Of a stretch of 64,000 nt of DNA, positions 11,798 through 24,141 are shown in pieces. Positions within the stretch are counted from its first letter, which is position 1. The number at the start of each line of letters is the position of its first letter. The notes beneath the pieces were generated by a model. The model did no database searches. It was given only the letters and a program-made list of their open reading frames with translations, and was not told the DNA's origin. A program made the translations under genes and the position numbers. Source of the stretch: Leptoclinus maculatus (taxonomy: Eukaryota; Chordata; Actinopteri; Perciformes; Stichaeidae); the NCBI GenBank assembly GCA_032191485.1, contig JAVDOI010000001.1, forward strand, positions 36,995,885-37,059,884. The letters run 5' to 3'.

Positions 11798-11798
11798 C
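11767..11798. repeat. CA microsatellite
   Basis: Uninterrupted (CA)16 array. Confidence 0.95.
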
Positions 11799-12210
11799 AA
11801 ACTGGGTCAGCTGGACTTCTAGAACAACAATCTCTGCACTATTTTGGGACTACGATGATGGGCAGTTATAGCTCCAGGACATTCAGCTGACATGCGAAAC
11901 ACAAGAAAATGACGTTTGCAAGCAAGCGGGCACACAAGACGCACAAAAGGAGAGGACACCCTGTTCAAAAACCACAGGCCCCATCTCCTTTTGTAATTTC
12001 ATCCCAATCAAAATATACAGAACATCTGCTAACATTGTGAGTGTGTGTGTCTCATCCAGTCAAGTGTTGATTAACTCCATCTGTGTATTTGTATGCGAGT
12101 GAATATACAAAAATAGCATGCAGTACATGATATTGTTATCATCATATTGTTTGACATTATTCTACCAAATATACTTTGTGCCTTTACAAGGACATGTGTA
12201 ATGAAATAAA

Positions 12211-12460
12211 GGTTGGGCGATCCTTTCTATCTTCATATCGTCCAATCATAGCTACTCATCACCCAATCACCCAATCACCAGGGGGCGGTGTGGCTCATCG
12301 TCTGACGGCTTTCGCCAAGCAATACAGCTAAAGTTACGCGACTAAGCATTTAAAAGAGTGTGAGGATTGTATCTAAAGTCCGTGTGTCTGTGCGACAATA
12401 TCACAGCATCGTGATGCGTTCAACACCAGGCCATCATCTTATCTTCAATCCCACAATCCA
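12211..12460. mobile_element. possible decayed hAT-like MITE
   Basis: The left side reads ggttgggcgatcctttctat with a following catatcgtccaat. The right side reads as a loose inverse (ggattgtgggattgaagata on the minus strand). The ends match only partially and no target duplication was found. Confidence 0.3.
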
Positions 12461-13412
12461 ATCAGAACCATGAATAGGGCTGTTCCAAATAGTTCAAAGC
12501 ATCGCAGTTTCATTCATAACATGGACATTTGACAAAAAGACATTCGATAGGCCTACAGGCCCATTTAGAACGTTAACTTCTCTTCCCTCCCTTGCGTGCA
12601 CACACACACACACACCTTTCTTTCTACGTATCTTTTCTCTCTTCATCCTCCGGTAGCATCCTCTCTATACTCCGAGCCACTCCCTCTGCGGTCAGATAGA
12701 GGCCAACACTTCAGCATATTGCAGCATACTCTATGCACACTCACAGATGCACCGACACACACCACAAGCACACTTACATCAGGATGTTACAGTAGCAGCT
12801 CACTTGATTTAGGAAATGTAACAAGGTCCGACTTCAAACATGACAACGTGTAGTGATTTAAAAACCTACATTTTATGATTGAAATCACCTCTTGGCTGTG
12901 TCTAGCAAATTCACAACTAGTGAAACTCGTCGTGTAAAATGAGCACTGGCCATTGACAACAAACGCAAATTCTTTAGTTAAAACAGTTTATGGTACAAGC
13001 AGCTATTCAGCTATTAGCTGAGTTAACTAGCAGTGGCCTCCAGAGTGATTCAATGATGCTATTTCAGGACTTTGTACAATAAGAAGACGTGTATGTAAAC
13101 AAGTGTAAATGCAGCCATATTTAATAATAGTGCATGTGGTTGTGGATTTCTTCCTTTTAAAACATTAATATTATATTCGAAAATACTGTTACTGTATGGT
13201 GCAACATCCTGGGATGAACACACGCTATTTTTACCAGAGTTAGTCTACGAAAGTGCAAAGCATTACACACCGCTACGTTCAAGAATACAAATGCTAATTT
13301 AGCTCCAGACGTTCAAAACTATGATCTCAAACCTGAAGGGCTCATGGACCAATTTTTACCATGCAGGTTTTTAGCACGGCAAGCAATTCTGCTAGAACAT
13401 GAACTGTTGATT

Positions 13413-13413
13413 A

Positions 13414-13442
<29 letters not shown>
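13413..13442. repeat. ATT microsatellite
   Basis: About nine ATT units ending in a short AT run. Confidence 0.93.
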
Positions 13443-13444
<2 letters not shown>

Positions 13445-14589
13445 GGGGGAAACGACATTCAGCTATGGGAAAACACAAAGCTGCAGATACACAGCCCTGT
13501 GAAAGAGGTGAAGGTGCACGTGCAGAGATGAAAAGTAGTTGTTTACTCCAACTCTGTGCCACTCCTAACTCATGACTCTCCACACAGAAACACACCTCAC
13601 ATTTCCCACACTGACAGCTGAACAACACAGCAGCTGCATACAGGGATGGGCATGTTGCTCTCTGTGCTCATGTTTGTGTGTGTTGTGCAGTTTGCTGTGT
13701 GTGTGCACTAACCCCCCCAACGCCTATAGCACAATCGGATACAAATCACCAGCACACTCCCTGGCTGTCAGTCAACTGGTCTCGGTTAACAGATTCTTTT
13801 AATAATTGTTCGAGAAGGTTTACAATGACGGTGACTAAGAAAGATCTTTTGACGGATAATGCCGGTGCACTTTTATCTCATCCAAGCAACTAAAATGAAC
13901 ACTAACCTGCATTGCCACAGAGATACTTAAAATGGAAAAATCTAAACTTCCACTGAAACACAGCTCCAAGTGTGCTAATGACCATCCAACACATGTGAAG
14001 TTGATAGCTAATGCTAACAGCTAAAAACTCAGACATGGCTTCATGTGCTTTATGGGTCATTCAAAAGCAAATGTTGGTTGCCTTTTTTTTCTCCACATTC
14101 TGCACATAATAGTGTTGTGTTTATACTCCTTTTTTAAACTCTTTCAAGTCTCTTAAAGCAAAAGCTACAAAGAGTAGCTGTCCTGTGGAAGACACAGATA
14201 CTGACACAGCTTGTTGTTGTTTTGATTCAGCATCCCCCATAGTTGTACACTATTATAGGTTTTAGGCAAGATAGCAAATATCACAACCTTGCTTCGGCAG
14301 AGACGTCACATTTCTTTACCCCTCTTTGAAAAGACTTATCTTTTGTCTGCTTCCAATTTCTTCCCTCAGCTATCCCCGACTAATTACACAACAAATGTAA
14401 AGGTGCAAAAATGACTTCACCCCAACCTCTGTCACTCCAACCAGATCTATCACCATCACACCAACAACTGAGGTATCCAAGTCTAACCATAAGCCCTTTG
14501 TTGATAACATGTTTGTCATTCATAAATCATGATCAACTCTTTTGAACGCGTACTGAAGGGTGTCACTTTTTATTGATTGTGACTGCGAT

Positions 14590-14591
<2 letters not shown>

Positions 14592-14637
<46 letters not shown>
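14592..14637. repeat. CA microsatellite, 23 units
   Basis: Uninterrupted (AC)n array of 46 bp. Confidence 0.97.
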
Positions 14638-14640
<3 letters not shown>

Positions 14641-14781
14641 AGCTAGCCTGTTTGGTGTGCAAATAAAGCCGGCCGGGCTCGACTGCTGTATCCTGGCAAC
14701 CGGAGCCCAGCCTCAGTCCCTGACCCGGGTCCATTCACTTCATTATGAACCCGTGTAGAGAAAGAAGAGGCCGACACATGA

Positions 14782-14923
<142 letters not shown>

Positions 14924-15792
14924 AACATGTGCTAACACACACGAGCGCTGAGAGGAAAGATGCATTATGCTAGAACAGAACTGTGTGCTTAAAAAAAGAA
15001 GAAGTGTGGAGAAGTGTGGAGCGTCTTATCAAAGAACAGTGAGTATCTGTACTTCTTGAGGGTGGAGATCAATTTTTTAATTATAAAAGATATGCATTTA
15101 TTATGCTAGCCTACATACTCAATACACTATTGTTCCTGGTTTGCATTTTCAGCGAACAAGAGGGTTAAACAAACTGGTATAACATCTCGAGCCATCATTT
15201 ATTTTCCGACTTAATAAAAGTGAGCACGGTTAAATGTCGATATGAGCAGCAGCTGACACACAAGGGCATCTTGAAATGATAGACATGTATTTGAAATGTG
15301 AGTGAGTGGGAGTGGTTCTATTATCCAAAAGGCTCTCGGAGCAGAGAGAGAGATGTGGGGAGGAATCCAATCACTTGGTCTGATTTTCTATTCTGAGCAC
15401 GTTCCCTCTCCCTTACACCTCTCTGTTCCATCCAATAACAGCTCAGTGCTTGCTGCCCGCCTGCCAGTCTGGTAAATCATGCTGTCTTTGCCAGTGACCT
15501 CGCAAAGATAGTGGCAGACCTGTATATATACGCAGCTCGGCTGCAGGAAAGGCCAGAGACAATCTAGTGCTTTTAGGCTCTCTCCTCTCAATCCCTCAGC
15601 TTCATCAGTGCTCCGACTCATTCTCATTTCTTCCCCTTCTCAGAGTACTTCTCTCTCATCTGCCTTTCTCTCTATTCTCAACATCTCTCTCTCTCTCTCT
15701 CATTGCCACAGCACACATGGAAATGCCTGTTGCCTAGCAACTCAGGGATGAGACAGATGCAGGCCTATCAGAGAAGCCGGTGAAAGAGCTGT

Positions 15793-15794
<2 letters not shown>

Positions 15795-15827
<33 letters not shown>
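15795..15827. repeat. GA microsatellite
   Basis: Uninterrupted (AG)n run of about 33 bp. Confidence 0.95.
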
Positions 15828-15829
<2 letters not shown>

Positions 15830-16119
15830 ACCTATTGATAGACGAGCGCTTCTGCATATATCAACCTTAAGCAATGAGGATTCAATCCCTTTCTGACCTT
15901 TGGATCACTGTCGGACCAAACAAAGCTGTTTCACTCATTCGCGGGCTACATGTGCTGATAAATGTCATGTCTAACACGGCTACCACATAGGTCTATAGTC
16001 ATGTTGCACATGTGAACACCACAACACAGTCAGGACAACACCACAAGAGGTTGCACAGTAAAACTGTACTATTGCTGAAAACATTAAACCGGTGTGTAGC
16101 AATCACACTGTCAAGCAAT

Positions 16120-16549
16120 TGGGGCTGTAGTCAACCAAAGAAAAACCGTGCGTCGACTATTCCATCTACTCTTCGACTAGGCACGCAAACTGCCAACTTT
16201 ATGCATTATAGTAGCACAGCTGTCAGGACTGAGAGACAAGGACAGCTCCTGTGGGGGACAGCTACAGCTTGAGCGGTCCACCGTGTCTACTGAAGTGGGA
16301 AGATCTAAGCTAAATAATTGTTAAAATGATGTTGTTCTTCATTGTTGAATAATATCTTGACGAGTAACCTTTCGTTAAAGACATGAGCTCTGTGTCTCTC
16401 TCTCTCTCTCACCCTGAAAATATTGGATTAAGAAGCGCTTTTTAACGCAGTTAAGTAACACCAGCAATTGTCCAACCAATGAGAAATGAGGTCCGACAAG
16501 AGCACATCGACCAACCTTTGGCCCAACTGACCAGATGCTGTCAGCCCTG
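16120..16549. mobile_element. non-autonomous hAT transposon, 430 bp
   Basis: A perfect 8-bp duplication, caagcaat, lies at 16112-16119 and 16550-16557. The left end reads TGGGGCTGTAGTCAACCAAA. The right end, inverted, reads CAGGGCTGACAGCATCTGGT, followed by cagttgggccaaagg, so the ends match in outline but have diverged. The gtcgact motifs near the left end are typical of a widespread fish hAT group. There is no coding capacity. Confidence 0.8.
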
Positions 16550-16702
16550 CAAGCAATATAATCCAACACGTTTGCAGAACTACCACCACTACGTCCACCA
16601 CAACAACAGCAGCACTTAATAAATCAGCTGAAGCCACATTAGCTGCTCTAATTCTCTGGTTTGCTTGGCCTTATTTTCACATTGCCCCAACCCCCCCCCC
16701 CT

Positions 16703-17300
16703 TAAAGGGATACTTGTGCTATTTTAAAGTCAACATCAGCGTTTCTTCTTGCCTATTACTGTAAGTATTCCAGTTAGAAGTTGTTGGCACAGGCTCAGTC
16801 TGTGTGGCAGCACGCATGAAGCAGCTACCCAGCCTGCCACTTCCAGCCTTGCCCTTAAGCTACACCCACACTGAGCTGCTCACTGAATTTAGATCTCAAG
16901 ACAGAAACACTTCTGTACAGACACAAACTTTTGGACAGCAACCGTGAGTGCTAAATATTTTGCAGCAATGCGTGGCATGTCTTTACCTTCAAGAAACACA
17001 GAACCAGGTTCATGCCCCGAAGATTACCACAAACTCTAGCAGCAGTTAGCGGCTGACCGACCGAATTGGAGAGACAACAAGATCCGGGAGCTCCATACCC
17101 TCCGGGCAGAGGACGAGAGCAGACAGTTTTACGTCACACAAGTCGATGACGCAGTTGTGTTTAACTTCTGTTCTCGTGATGCCAGCATGCTATCTGAAAT
17201 AACGCACTCGGCAGATCTTGCTTGTGGACTCTCCGTGTGAAAGAGCTAAAGTGACCAGTGGACGCGTTTCATATTAACAGAAATAGACAACCTTTGCATT
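16703..17300. mobile_element. possible TTAA-flanked DNA element with a CpG-rich core
   Basis: After a C11 run the sequence begins ttaaagggatacttgtgc, a style of start seen in fish MITEs with TTAA targets. The interior at 17030-17270 is clearly richer in CpG than its surroundings. No matching right end could be fixed. It could instead be a regulatory CpG patch. Confidence 0.3.
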
Positions 17301-17867
17301 CTAGGTTAATGAAAAACAATAAATAAGGATAATGCAGGGGCACCAGAGGAAGATTTGGAACAGGTTCATCCCACATTAAACAAATAAGCTGTGTAGCACA
17401 ACTCGGTGGTTAATGGAAAGATAAGATCGAGGATGGAAGTGCCTGAATAAAGAACACATCTCTGGCAAAGAATGACACGTTTTGACCCGTCCATCAAAAA
17501 CTGAATGAACTAAATCACCTTCCAGGACAGCAGGAAACTATTCTTCAACAACAAATGTTTGAAACGCTTCTGTATCCGACACATAACCATGACAAAGTGT
17601 GAGATTGCAGAAATAGAAAGTTATTCTGGGAACATAAAACTGTGTTGAGATTCTACTAATGCCTTGAATAAAAGTCGATTCATCCTCGTATTCCTGAAGA
17701 TGAAACGTTGGCTTACGTACTGTTCACATGCACTCGCATACATGAATACGCCCGCCTCTGTTCAAAAATACACTATCAACACCTTTGGCAAATGGACTTA
17801 TTATATAGCTCCTTTCTACTCATTCACACACAAGGTGCCACCTGCTCATCAGGATCTAAACTATTGT

Positions 17868-18009
17868 TTTTCACACACACACACACACACCCCCCCAATG
17901 ACACCGTCTTCGGGAGCAATTTTTTGTACAGCATCTTGCGGACTGGAGGAGCCGGGGATCGAACCAAATACCTTCCACATAGTGGAGCTCTATCTCTTGA
18001 GCCACAGCC
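17868..18009 (-). mobile_element. tRNA-headed SINE fragment
   Basis: Read on the minus strand it starts ggctgtggctcaagagatag and contains ggttcgatccc (17960-17970 on the plus strand), an exact polymerase III B-box. It then continues cggctcctccagtccgc, with aaattgctcccga further on. This is the order of a common fish SINE head. It ends in a CCCC/CA-rich tail at about 17870-17895. Confidence 0.7.
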
Positions 18010-18469
18010 AAATAATATTGTGGTTAGAATTGACTGCACAAGGACTGCTAATCAACAGGAATAAGGTTATACAGCCAATAGAGTCACGTTGGGGATGCTG
18101 GTGTAATTTTGAGTGACGTGCAGTGGTCGGCCTACACAAGTGTTAGCACTGGTTTCATCCCTCTAATCAGACCTAACACAACCTTTCCAAAAATCATTTG
18201 ACTTAGGTGACTATGCTGATAGTGTTGATCAGTGTAGAAAAATAAAAAGGTTCATTATTCCTGTGACTCAAAGTTGGCGAATAACAGAGGTGAGGAAATC
18301 ATACAATCTGGACTGTGAGGAACAAACTCCTCCATGTGAAGCTTTCATAAACAACAACAACATCCAACAAAACAGTAAATATATAAGGGCAGCCTGCATC
18401 AGAATTGAATCTTTCGTGAGATGAGAGGTTTCAGTAGTTATGCCACAGTTGAACAAAGAGAAAAAGTTG

Positions 18470-18573
18470 GAGAACGAGGGAGATGACATGCATCAGGGGT
18501 CCCGGGTCAGATTTGAAGGCGGGACATGATGGTTATGTGCTTTGTGCTTTAGCTCACTGAGCAATGAGGCCGC
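18470..18573 (-). mobile_element. second tRNA-headed SINE fragment
   Basis: The minus strand reads cggcctcattgctcagtgag, with a degenerate B-box (cttcaaatctgacc) and cgggacccctgatgcatgtc. This resembles another common fish tRNA-derived SINE in which the head is followed by gggacctttgctgcatgtca. It is short and diverged, and lies in the same orientation as the SINE at 17.9-18.0 kb. Confidence 0.6.
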
Positions 18574-20639
18574 CCCATCTGCCCATTATTGTAAAGTGTG
18601 CAACGTGTTACGATCTACATCATTATGCTCCGGCAAAAAGAAAGCGAAGAGAGAGAAGAAGATAAATGATTGAATGTGCGTGTGCCTGCTTGAGAGAACA
18701 TGAATGAGTGAGTGTTGTACATGCACGCATGTGTGCAAGCGAGTGCGTATGGTAGTAGAATGTGAGGCACGGCGACAGGCTCTACATTAATTAGGGATTA
18801 CGTGAGGAGGTAAAAATAAATGCAGAGCAGAGGGAGAGAGAGCCTGGATGGATAATGAACGGAGCGAGAGAGCGAGGAGAGTGGATTTGACCTTTCCACA
18901 GATGAGCATCATAATGTCTCACAAACACACAGCGATGTGAGCCTGCCAGCATCTGAAGAGCGGCCCGTGTTTGAAGCAGACTGCATGCCGTGATGGAATT
19001 CTGATTAAAGTTTTTGGCGAGAAAAAAAAACCTGCATCGGTTTCACACAAAGGGCCAGATACCGGCAGACATCTGTCATTCGTCCGCTATTTGATCTCAT
19101 TAGACGTTGTGTATCTGTTGCTCCAGACCGCGCTTGTTCCTGTACATTATGGTTAAAGATCTGTTTACGGGATAACGACCAGGCTCTCAGCAGGTGACGG
19201 CCGTCCTGTTTTGCATGAGGAATTTTGAGGGTTTTTTTTTGCACACACCTACTTGAACCTGCTTCATTAAAACTATGTTATCCCACTGTGTCGCTCTTCT
19301 TGGTTTACTTTGGACTCTTCTGCTTTCTGCTAATTTCAGAATTTGACTCATGTTATTGACATAAAGCATGGGTTAAGAATCACTATACAACATTATCTTA
19401 TTAAGAGTACATTCATTTGGCAGTTTTATTTGTCCAAAGCGATTTACTTTAATTACATTTACAGTTAGGATAACCGCCTTTCTCACAATAGGCAATCCAC
19501 AATAGGCACGACGCCGTTTTCCTCATATTCCTCACTTACTCCGATTACATTGCCTCATCTCATTTTAGTAGGCACGATCAATGATCCAAAATAAAACAAA
19601 GCCAACGTCTGACCATCAAGCACAAGATTACAATCTGCAGTTACTCCAAATTATGACTGATGGTGATTCAAATAGAGACGAGCGCACTGCTACTGTACTT
19701 AAAATGACATTGTTTCACAGTGAGCAACAGTTAAATCAACAGCTGAATGCAACGTTATTCAGACTCAACTGCACCGATCCAATGTGCTCGCTGAATAGAG
19801 AACATCAGCCATTTTCCCTTTCAGTCCCCGTCTGTCGTCGAGTTAGAACAAGATCAGCAGACATTAACTTGTTCACACTTGTAGAGAAGAATGAAATGAC
19901 CAAGGAAAAGGAAAAGTCCAGCAGGACGACCTGGAGGTCTCTCTCACGCACAATGATGAGTGATGGACACATTACAGTATGTAGTGAACTCAAGTATTAC
20001 ACTCATTTATCTGTAGTTTTTGAGTGTATGAAAATGGCTAGCAAATAATGTGGTGGTGGTGTTTCTTTTTTTAGCAAATTTTGAGATTTTTCAATTTCAT
20101 ATGACATTTAACCCACAATTTCAAAAGTGTATTCTAAAAAAATATCTAAACAGAGTTCTTGTTTTATGTGAAAAATATAAAAGTGCACATAATCTATGTA
20201 TGTATTGCTTTGGATAGATAAAAAGCACATATACATGGTTTGTGCTCAGTGTTGATTTATTTGGGGTTTGTAGATTTAGACTGGTGCGTATTGCAGTTAA
20301 TGATGTGTAGTAAATTCTGTGTTTAAAATGGGTCTATTAGTGGAAATAGGAGTCACATGTTTTGGGGTAACTGGTGAAGGCCCCTCTGAGAAACAACGGC
20401 CAATACACGGTAACATTCTGCCGCACTGCTTTCTGTTATTACACCGGGACCAAAAGGTGGGACAGGCAGCTGACTTGGCACATATGGAGGACAGAGAAGA
20501 AGGACGACCAACAGCAGACAGACGAGCAACCTGATCCCCACCATAACAGTGGGACGCAGGCAGAGCCAGAGCAGAATCAACACATACAGCTACAATAACA
20601 GCCTTTTCCAAATGGAGCCTCGCTGCCGAGGAATCATTC

Positions 20640-20700
20640 CTCAGACACACACGCACCGCACCACACGCACACACACACACACGCACACACACACACACAC
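20640..20700. repeat. imperfect CA/CG-interspersed array
   Basis: A (CA)n-type array with regular acgc and cgca interruptions. Confidence 0.9.
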
Positions 20701-22409
20701 GGGTGCAGCGTAGCTGGGGACCAAACAGAATGTTAATGCTGTCCTGGTGCAGAGGGAGGCAGGATCCCAGATGAATTATAAATTACTGGGCAGGGCCGGA
20801 TGGAGGGATGGAAGGATGAAAGACCTGCTACTGCAGAGCACAACCAGCTGAGGGCTGGGGCGGTGCCTGCTTAAAGAGGGGGCAGGGAAACCATGCCAGA
20901 CTGAGGCAGTGTGGAGGGAATGTGCATATTCAGTAGAACATGCTGATTTTTCAGGGTATATACACACACACGTATACATATAGACACACATGTATGTATG
21001 CAACCTCAGTAATGATTCGCCTAACGACCGTGTGATGAAAAGTGATGCTGAATCTTTCTTGTACACTACAGTATCATCATCCAAGTGAGCATGAGCTCAA
21101 AATGAGTCTAAACTCCGATGCAGCGTTTCCACCACATGTATTCAGAGGTGGCAGTAATCCTTGGGTGTAATATTGCCCAAGATTTCAACCTCCCATTGCC
21201 AGCAACAACACACAGTAACAGACAATAGAAGAGTCGGACGTTGGGGAAGGAAGTCGATTCTTAGCCTCAATGATTCTGAATTAATTGATTGAAGAACTTT
21301 ATCAATCGCTTTGTTATAAGTATTTTGTGACTACTTAGTCCAGAGACCAGCTAGAGTAAGTGGAGTGGAGCTCCAAACTCTTGTTGGGTGATTATGTAAT
21401 AACTCGATCCACAGTCCGTTTCAGTTTAAATAAGCTGCGCCTGTACAGCCTGTGGATAACAACAGCTGGCCTCCCGCAGTGCAAACGTTGCAGCAGAGAT
21501 AGTAAGACCACTCCCACTCATATAATGATACTATAATAGCATCATAATGCAAATATACCTCAAAAAGAGCAATGGACTTAATCCTTCATGATGCATCCTA
21601 CGCACTACACCGTCATGAAACAGTCTTCAGTCTTTTGGCTAGCCTGACCAAACAAACCCTAACAACAAATGACGAGATAGGCTCTCAGGCCACGGTCACT
21701 CATAATGGAACAATCCATGTACTCATCAGATTGGACAGAAATAATCCAATTAGTGGATTGAGCCGGTGCTGGTCAGGAAACTGTCACAGAGACGAGAAAC
21801 CTCTCATAATTCCAACAATACATTGTAACCTAAATCTACATATAATACATTGTAACCTAAAATATTTAAGCCAAAATATATACCAAACAAATTCTCTGTC
21901 CAGTAAAAGAGCAACATAGCTTGGAAGGACACATGCATGCTGTGATTAACCATCACAGGGTCCTCTGGTCAAATGGAGACGAAGGCTCTATCCTAAAAAC
22001 ACCCTCGCCTGTAACTTTGGTCATACTGGCTCTCCATCTTCGTCCAAAATGGAAACTGCAATAATTGAAGGAGGCACTACTCTGAGGGAATTGTTCTTCT
22101 GTTGTTCACACTTCTGAGCTTGAGCCTGTACACAGATGTGCACAGACACACACACACACAAACACACCTCCAGACAACAGCTATCAACACATGTATGCAA
22201 TTTAGCCAATTAAAGCTTCAACCCATAACCCAGTGCAGCCCTACCGCAGAGGTAACACAAACTGTTTTCATGTTAGAAGAGAAAAGAGAAGGGATTTAAA
22301 ATAATAATAAAAAGGTTTGATAGTGATAGAAAGATAAATAATCATATATTAATAGAAAACAGCAATGTTTTTCAATGCTTCGGCTGTTTCCCCTTTCAAT
22401 CCACTAGAC

Positions 22410-23450
22410 CAGGGGTATTCAATTCAATTTCCAAAAGGTCCAGATTGAGAAAATGTCCTCGTGCAAAGGTCCGGAACATTACAATAATATCTAACTTGCA
22501 CTATGTAGTGCCATATATATATATATATTCAAGAAGACTAGTAGTAGTAACGTCTGTGCAGTCAACAACTGTGAAATCAAATAAAGAAAGTACACATCAA
22601 TTATATTTTAACAATTATTATTATAATAATTATTATTATTATTACAGTTTTCAAATTTAACTGGATAGATTATAAATAATACATAGAAATACATAAATAA
22701 ATGTTCTTCTCATTTCAAGTAAAACAAGAGCTGGATTAAAGAATAACTGACATACAGAAAGCTTTTGAAAAATTTGCATCTTAAAATAAAGTACTTTAAA
22801 CAAAAAATGAATTTCACTGAATTGCCCTGCAGCTTTAAATTCAGTTCATTCAGGTGTGAAGTGATGTCAATCAAAAAAGCCACAATATTATATTTTTCTC
22901 ATCTTCCAATAAGATAAATTAGTGTACATGGACTTTATCTGTGGTTATTAAACCACTTGTTTCAGTTCTATTCTCTCTGTTCACATCATTGTTGGACAGT
23001 GAATTAAAGTGTTAGGATTCTGATCATATTGGGCTCTTAGGTTTATTTTCTGTGAATTCATTTCAGATGTGAGTGGGTACTCCGTGGGAAGATTTCACCT
23101 AAACGAGTCTGTCCATTCTTAATTACAGACTGGTCTCTCAGAACACTTCTCTCTTTTTGGAGCTCGTCTTGTGAGATGACATCTCCGAGTCACGTAACAA
23201 TGTCCCTGATCTGCGCTATATTTCCTCGTCTCAGCCCCGTGTGTCACGGTGTGTGAACACCTCACTCGAGTCAGGAAACTTGTCAGAATACCCATATTTG
23301 ATTGGCTGAGCTTCATCACGTGATGTGTTAATTACACATGCATTGGTCGGTGTGTTTCCTGCACCGCTGAACAAGTAACAAGCCGTAAATGTTGGAATAG
23401 CTCTGCCGGTTGAAATAGAAAAAGATTCCAACACTATCTTGGAAATCAGC
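22410..23450. mobile_element. probable truncated hAT terminus
   Basis: The segment begins CAGGGGTATTCAATTCAATT, a typical hAT left end. The following AT-rich sequence with aaaaggtccagattgag is also typical. No inverse right end (ttgaatacccctg) was found in the next 2 kb, so the right limit is a guess and the copy is probably truncated. It may belong with the transposase relic at about 23.9-24.1 kb, which has the same orientation. Confidence 0.45.
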
Positions 23451-23939
23451 CATTTATGAAGAGAACAATGGCCAGATTTCCATTAAGGAGTGCTGACACA
23501 GTCAATTTACCAACACGGATTAGTGATGTTCATGATTGATCAATTATCTATTTTCCAACAATGTAAGTAGGGGGGGGGGGGGGAGCGTTCGGCGTGTGCC
23601 TCCTCTATATATCTTTATTTTACTACTCTTGTGTGATTATATTATGCAGTGCACTTGAGGCCCGGCACCGCATGGTCGATGAGTGTTGCACAGCAAAGCA
23701 ACACTGTGGAAATCCCAGCTGAGTTGCATTCTGCTGGCTCTTCAAGTTAGCTAGCCGTCCTGAGGCTCATGCCAACGCTGTACTACGAGCTCCACTTTCT
23801 CACAGCGACTCCCAGAGCGGCCCAGAAAGCAACAGCAACAGACATCACAACAGGCGGCGTAGCTATCCTGCTACGGCTAGGATACAGACGTTAAGTCTTT
23901 GGGGACAAGCAACGCTTCGCACAAGCTTCAGACACAGTG

Positions 23940-24141
23940 GAGAAAAAACAGAAGTTAAAGAGCGTCCTATCTTCTGGTGGAATGGAAATGTCATAGATTT
24001 CCCTCGCTTGCAGTTACCAAAGTATCTGTGCATCCCAGGGACGTTGGTTCCTCCTGAGCAGCTGGTTCTACCGACTGTAGTGAAAAGAAATCCAGGAAGA
24101 CTGAAGTGTGTTGTCGAGAGATCAGTTGAGCCTATTTTATG
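23940..24141 (+). pseudogene. hAT transposase C-terminal dimerisation domain relic
   Basis: The plus strand reads KERPIFWWNGNVIDFPRLQ, then LPKYLCIPGTLVPPEQL. This follows the hATC consensus (P..WW......FP.L...A.KYL.IP.T.VP.E), including the WW pair, FP, KYL and IP-VP blocks. The frame ends shortly afterwards at a stop (near 24141), where intact proteins continue through FS.AG. The expected serine before the glutamate and the arginine after it are changed. Upstream DNA (23640-23940) probably belongs to the same element but could not be read as protein. This is a dead copy; no ends were identified. Confidence 0.7.

Larger units (their letters stand above)
16558..22409. other. ankrd11 leader intron, second part
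   Basis: No exon was recognised. Two minus-strand SINE heads lie near 18 kb, a possible TTAA-ended element starts at 16703, and CA-rich arrays lie at 17873-17894 and 20640-20700. A 155-codon frame (19581-20048, plus strand) shows no family likeness and no splice context. Confidence 0.5.

Noticed and set aside
17955..17975. A tRNA gene indicated by an exact B-box
   Set aside because: No cloverleaf can be closed; the context is a SINE head.
19411..19450. catttggcag followed by tgtccaaagcgatttac, a phrase common in fish repeats
   Set aside because: Too short to define an element or its limits.
19581..20048. 155-codon plus-strand frame
   Set aside because: No domain, promoter or splice signals; compatible with chance in a long intron.
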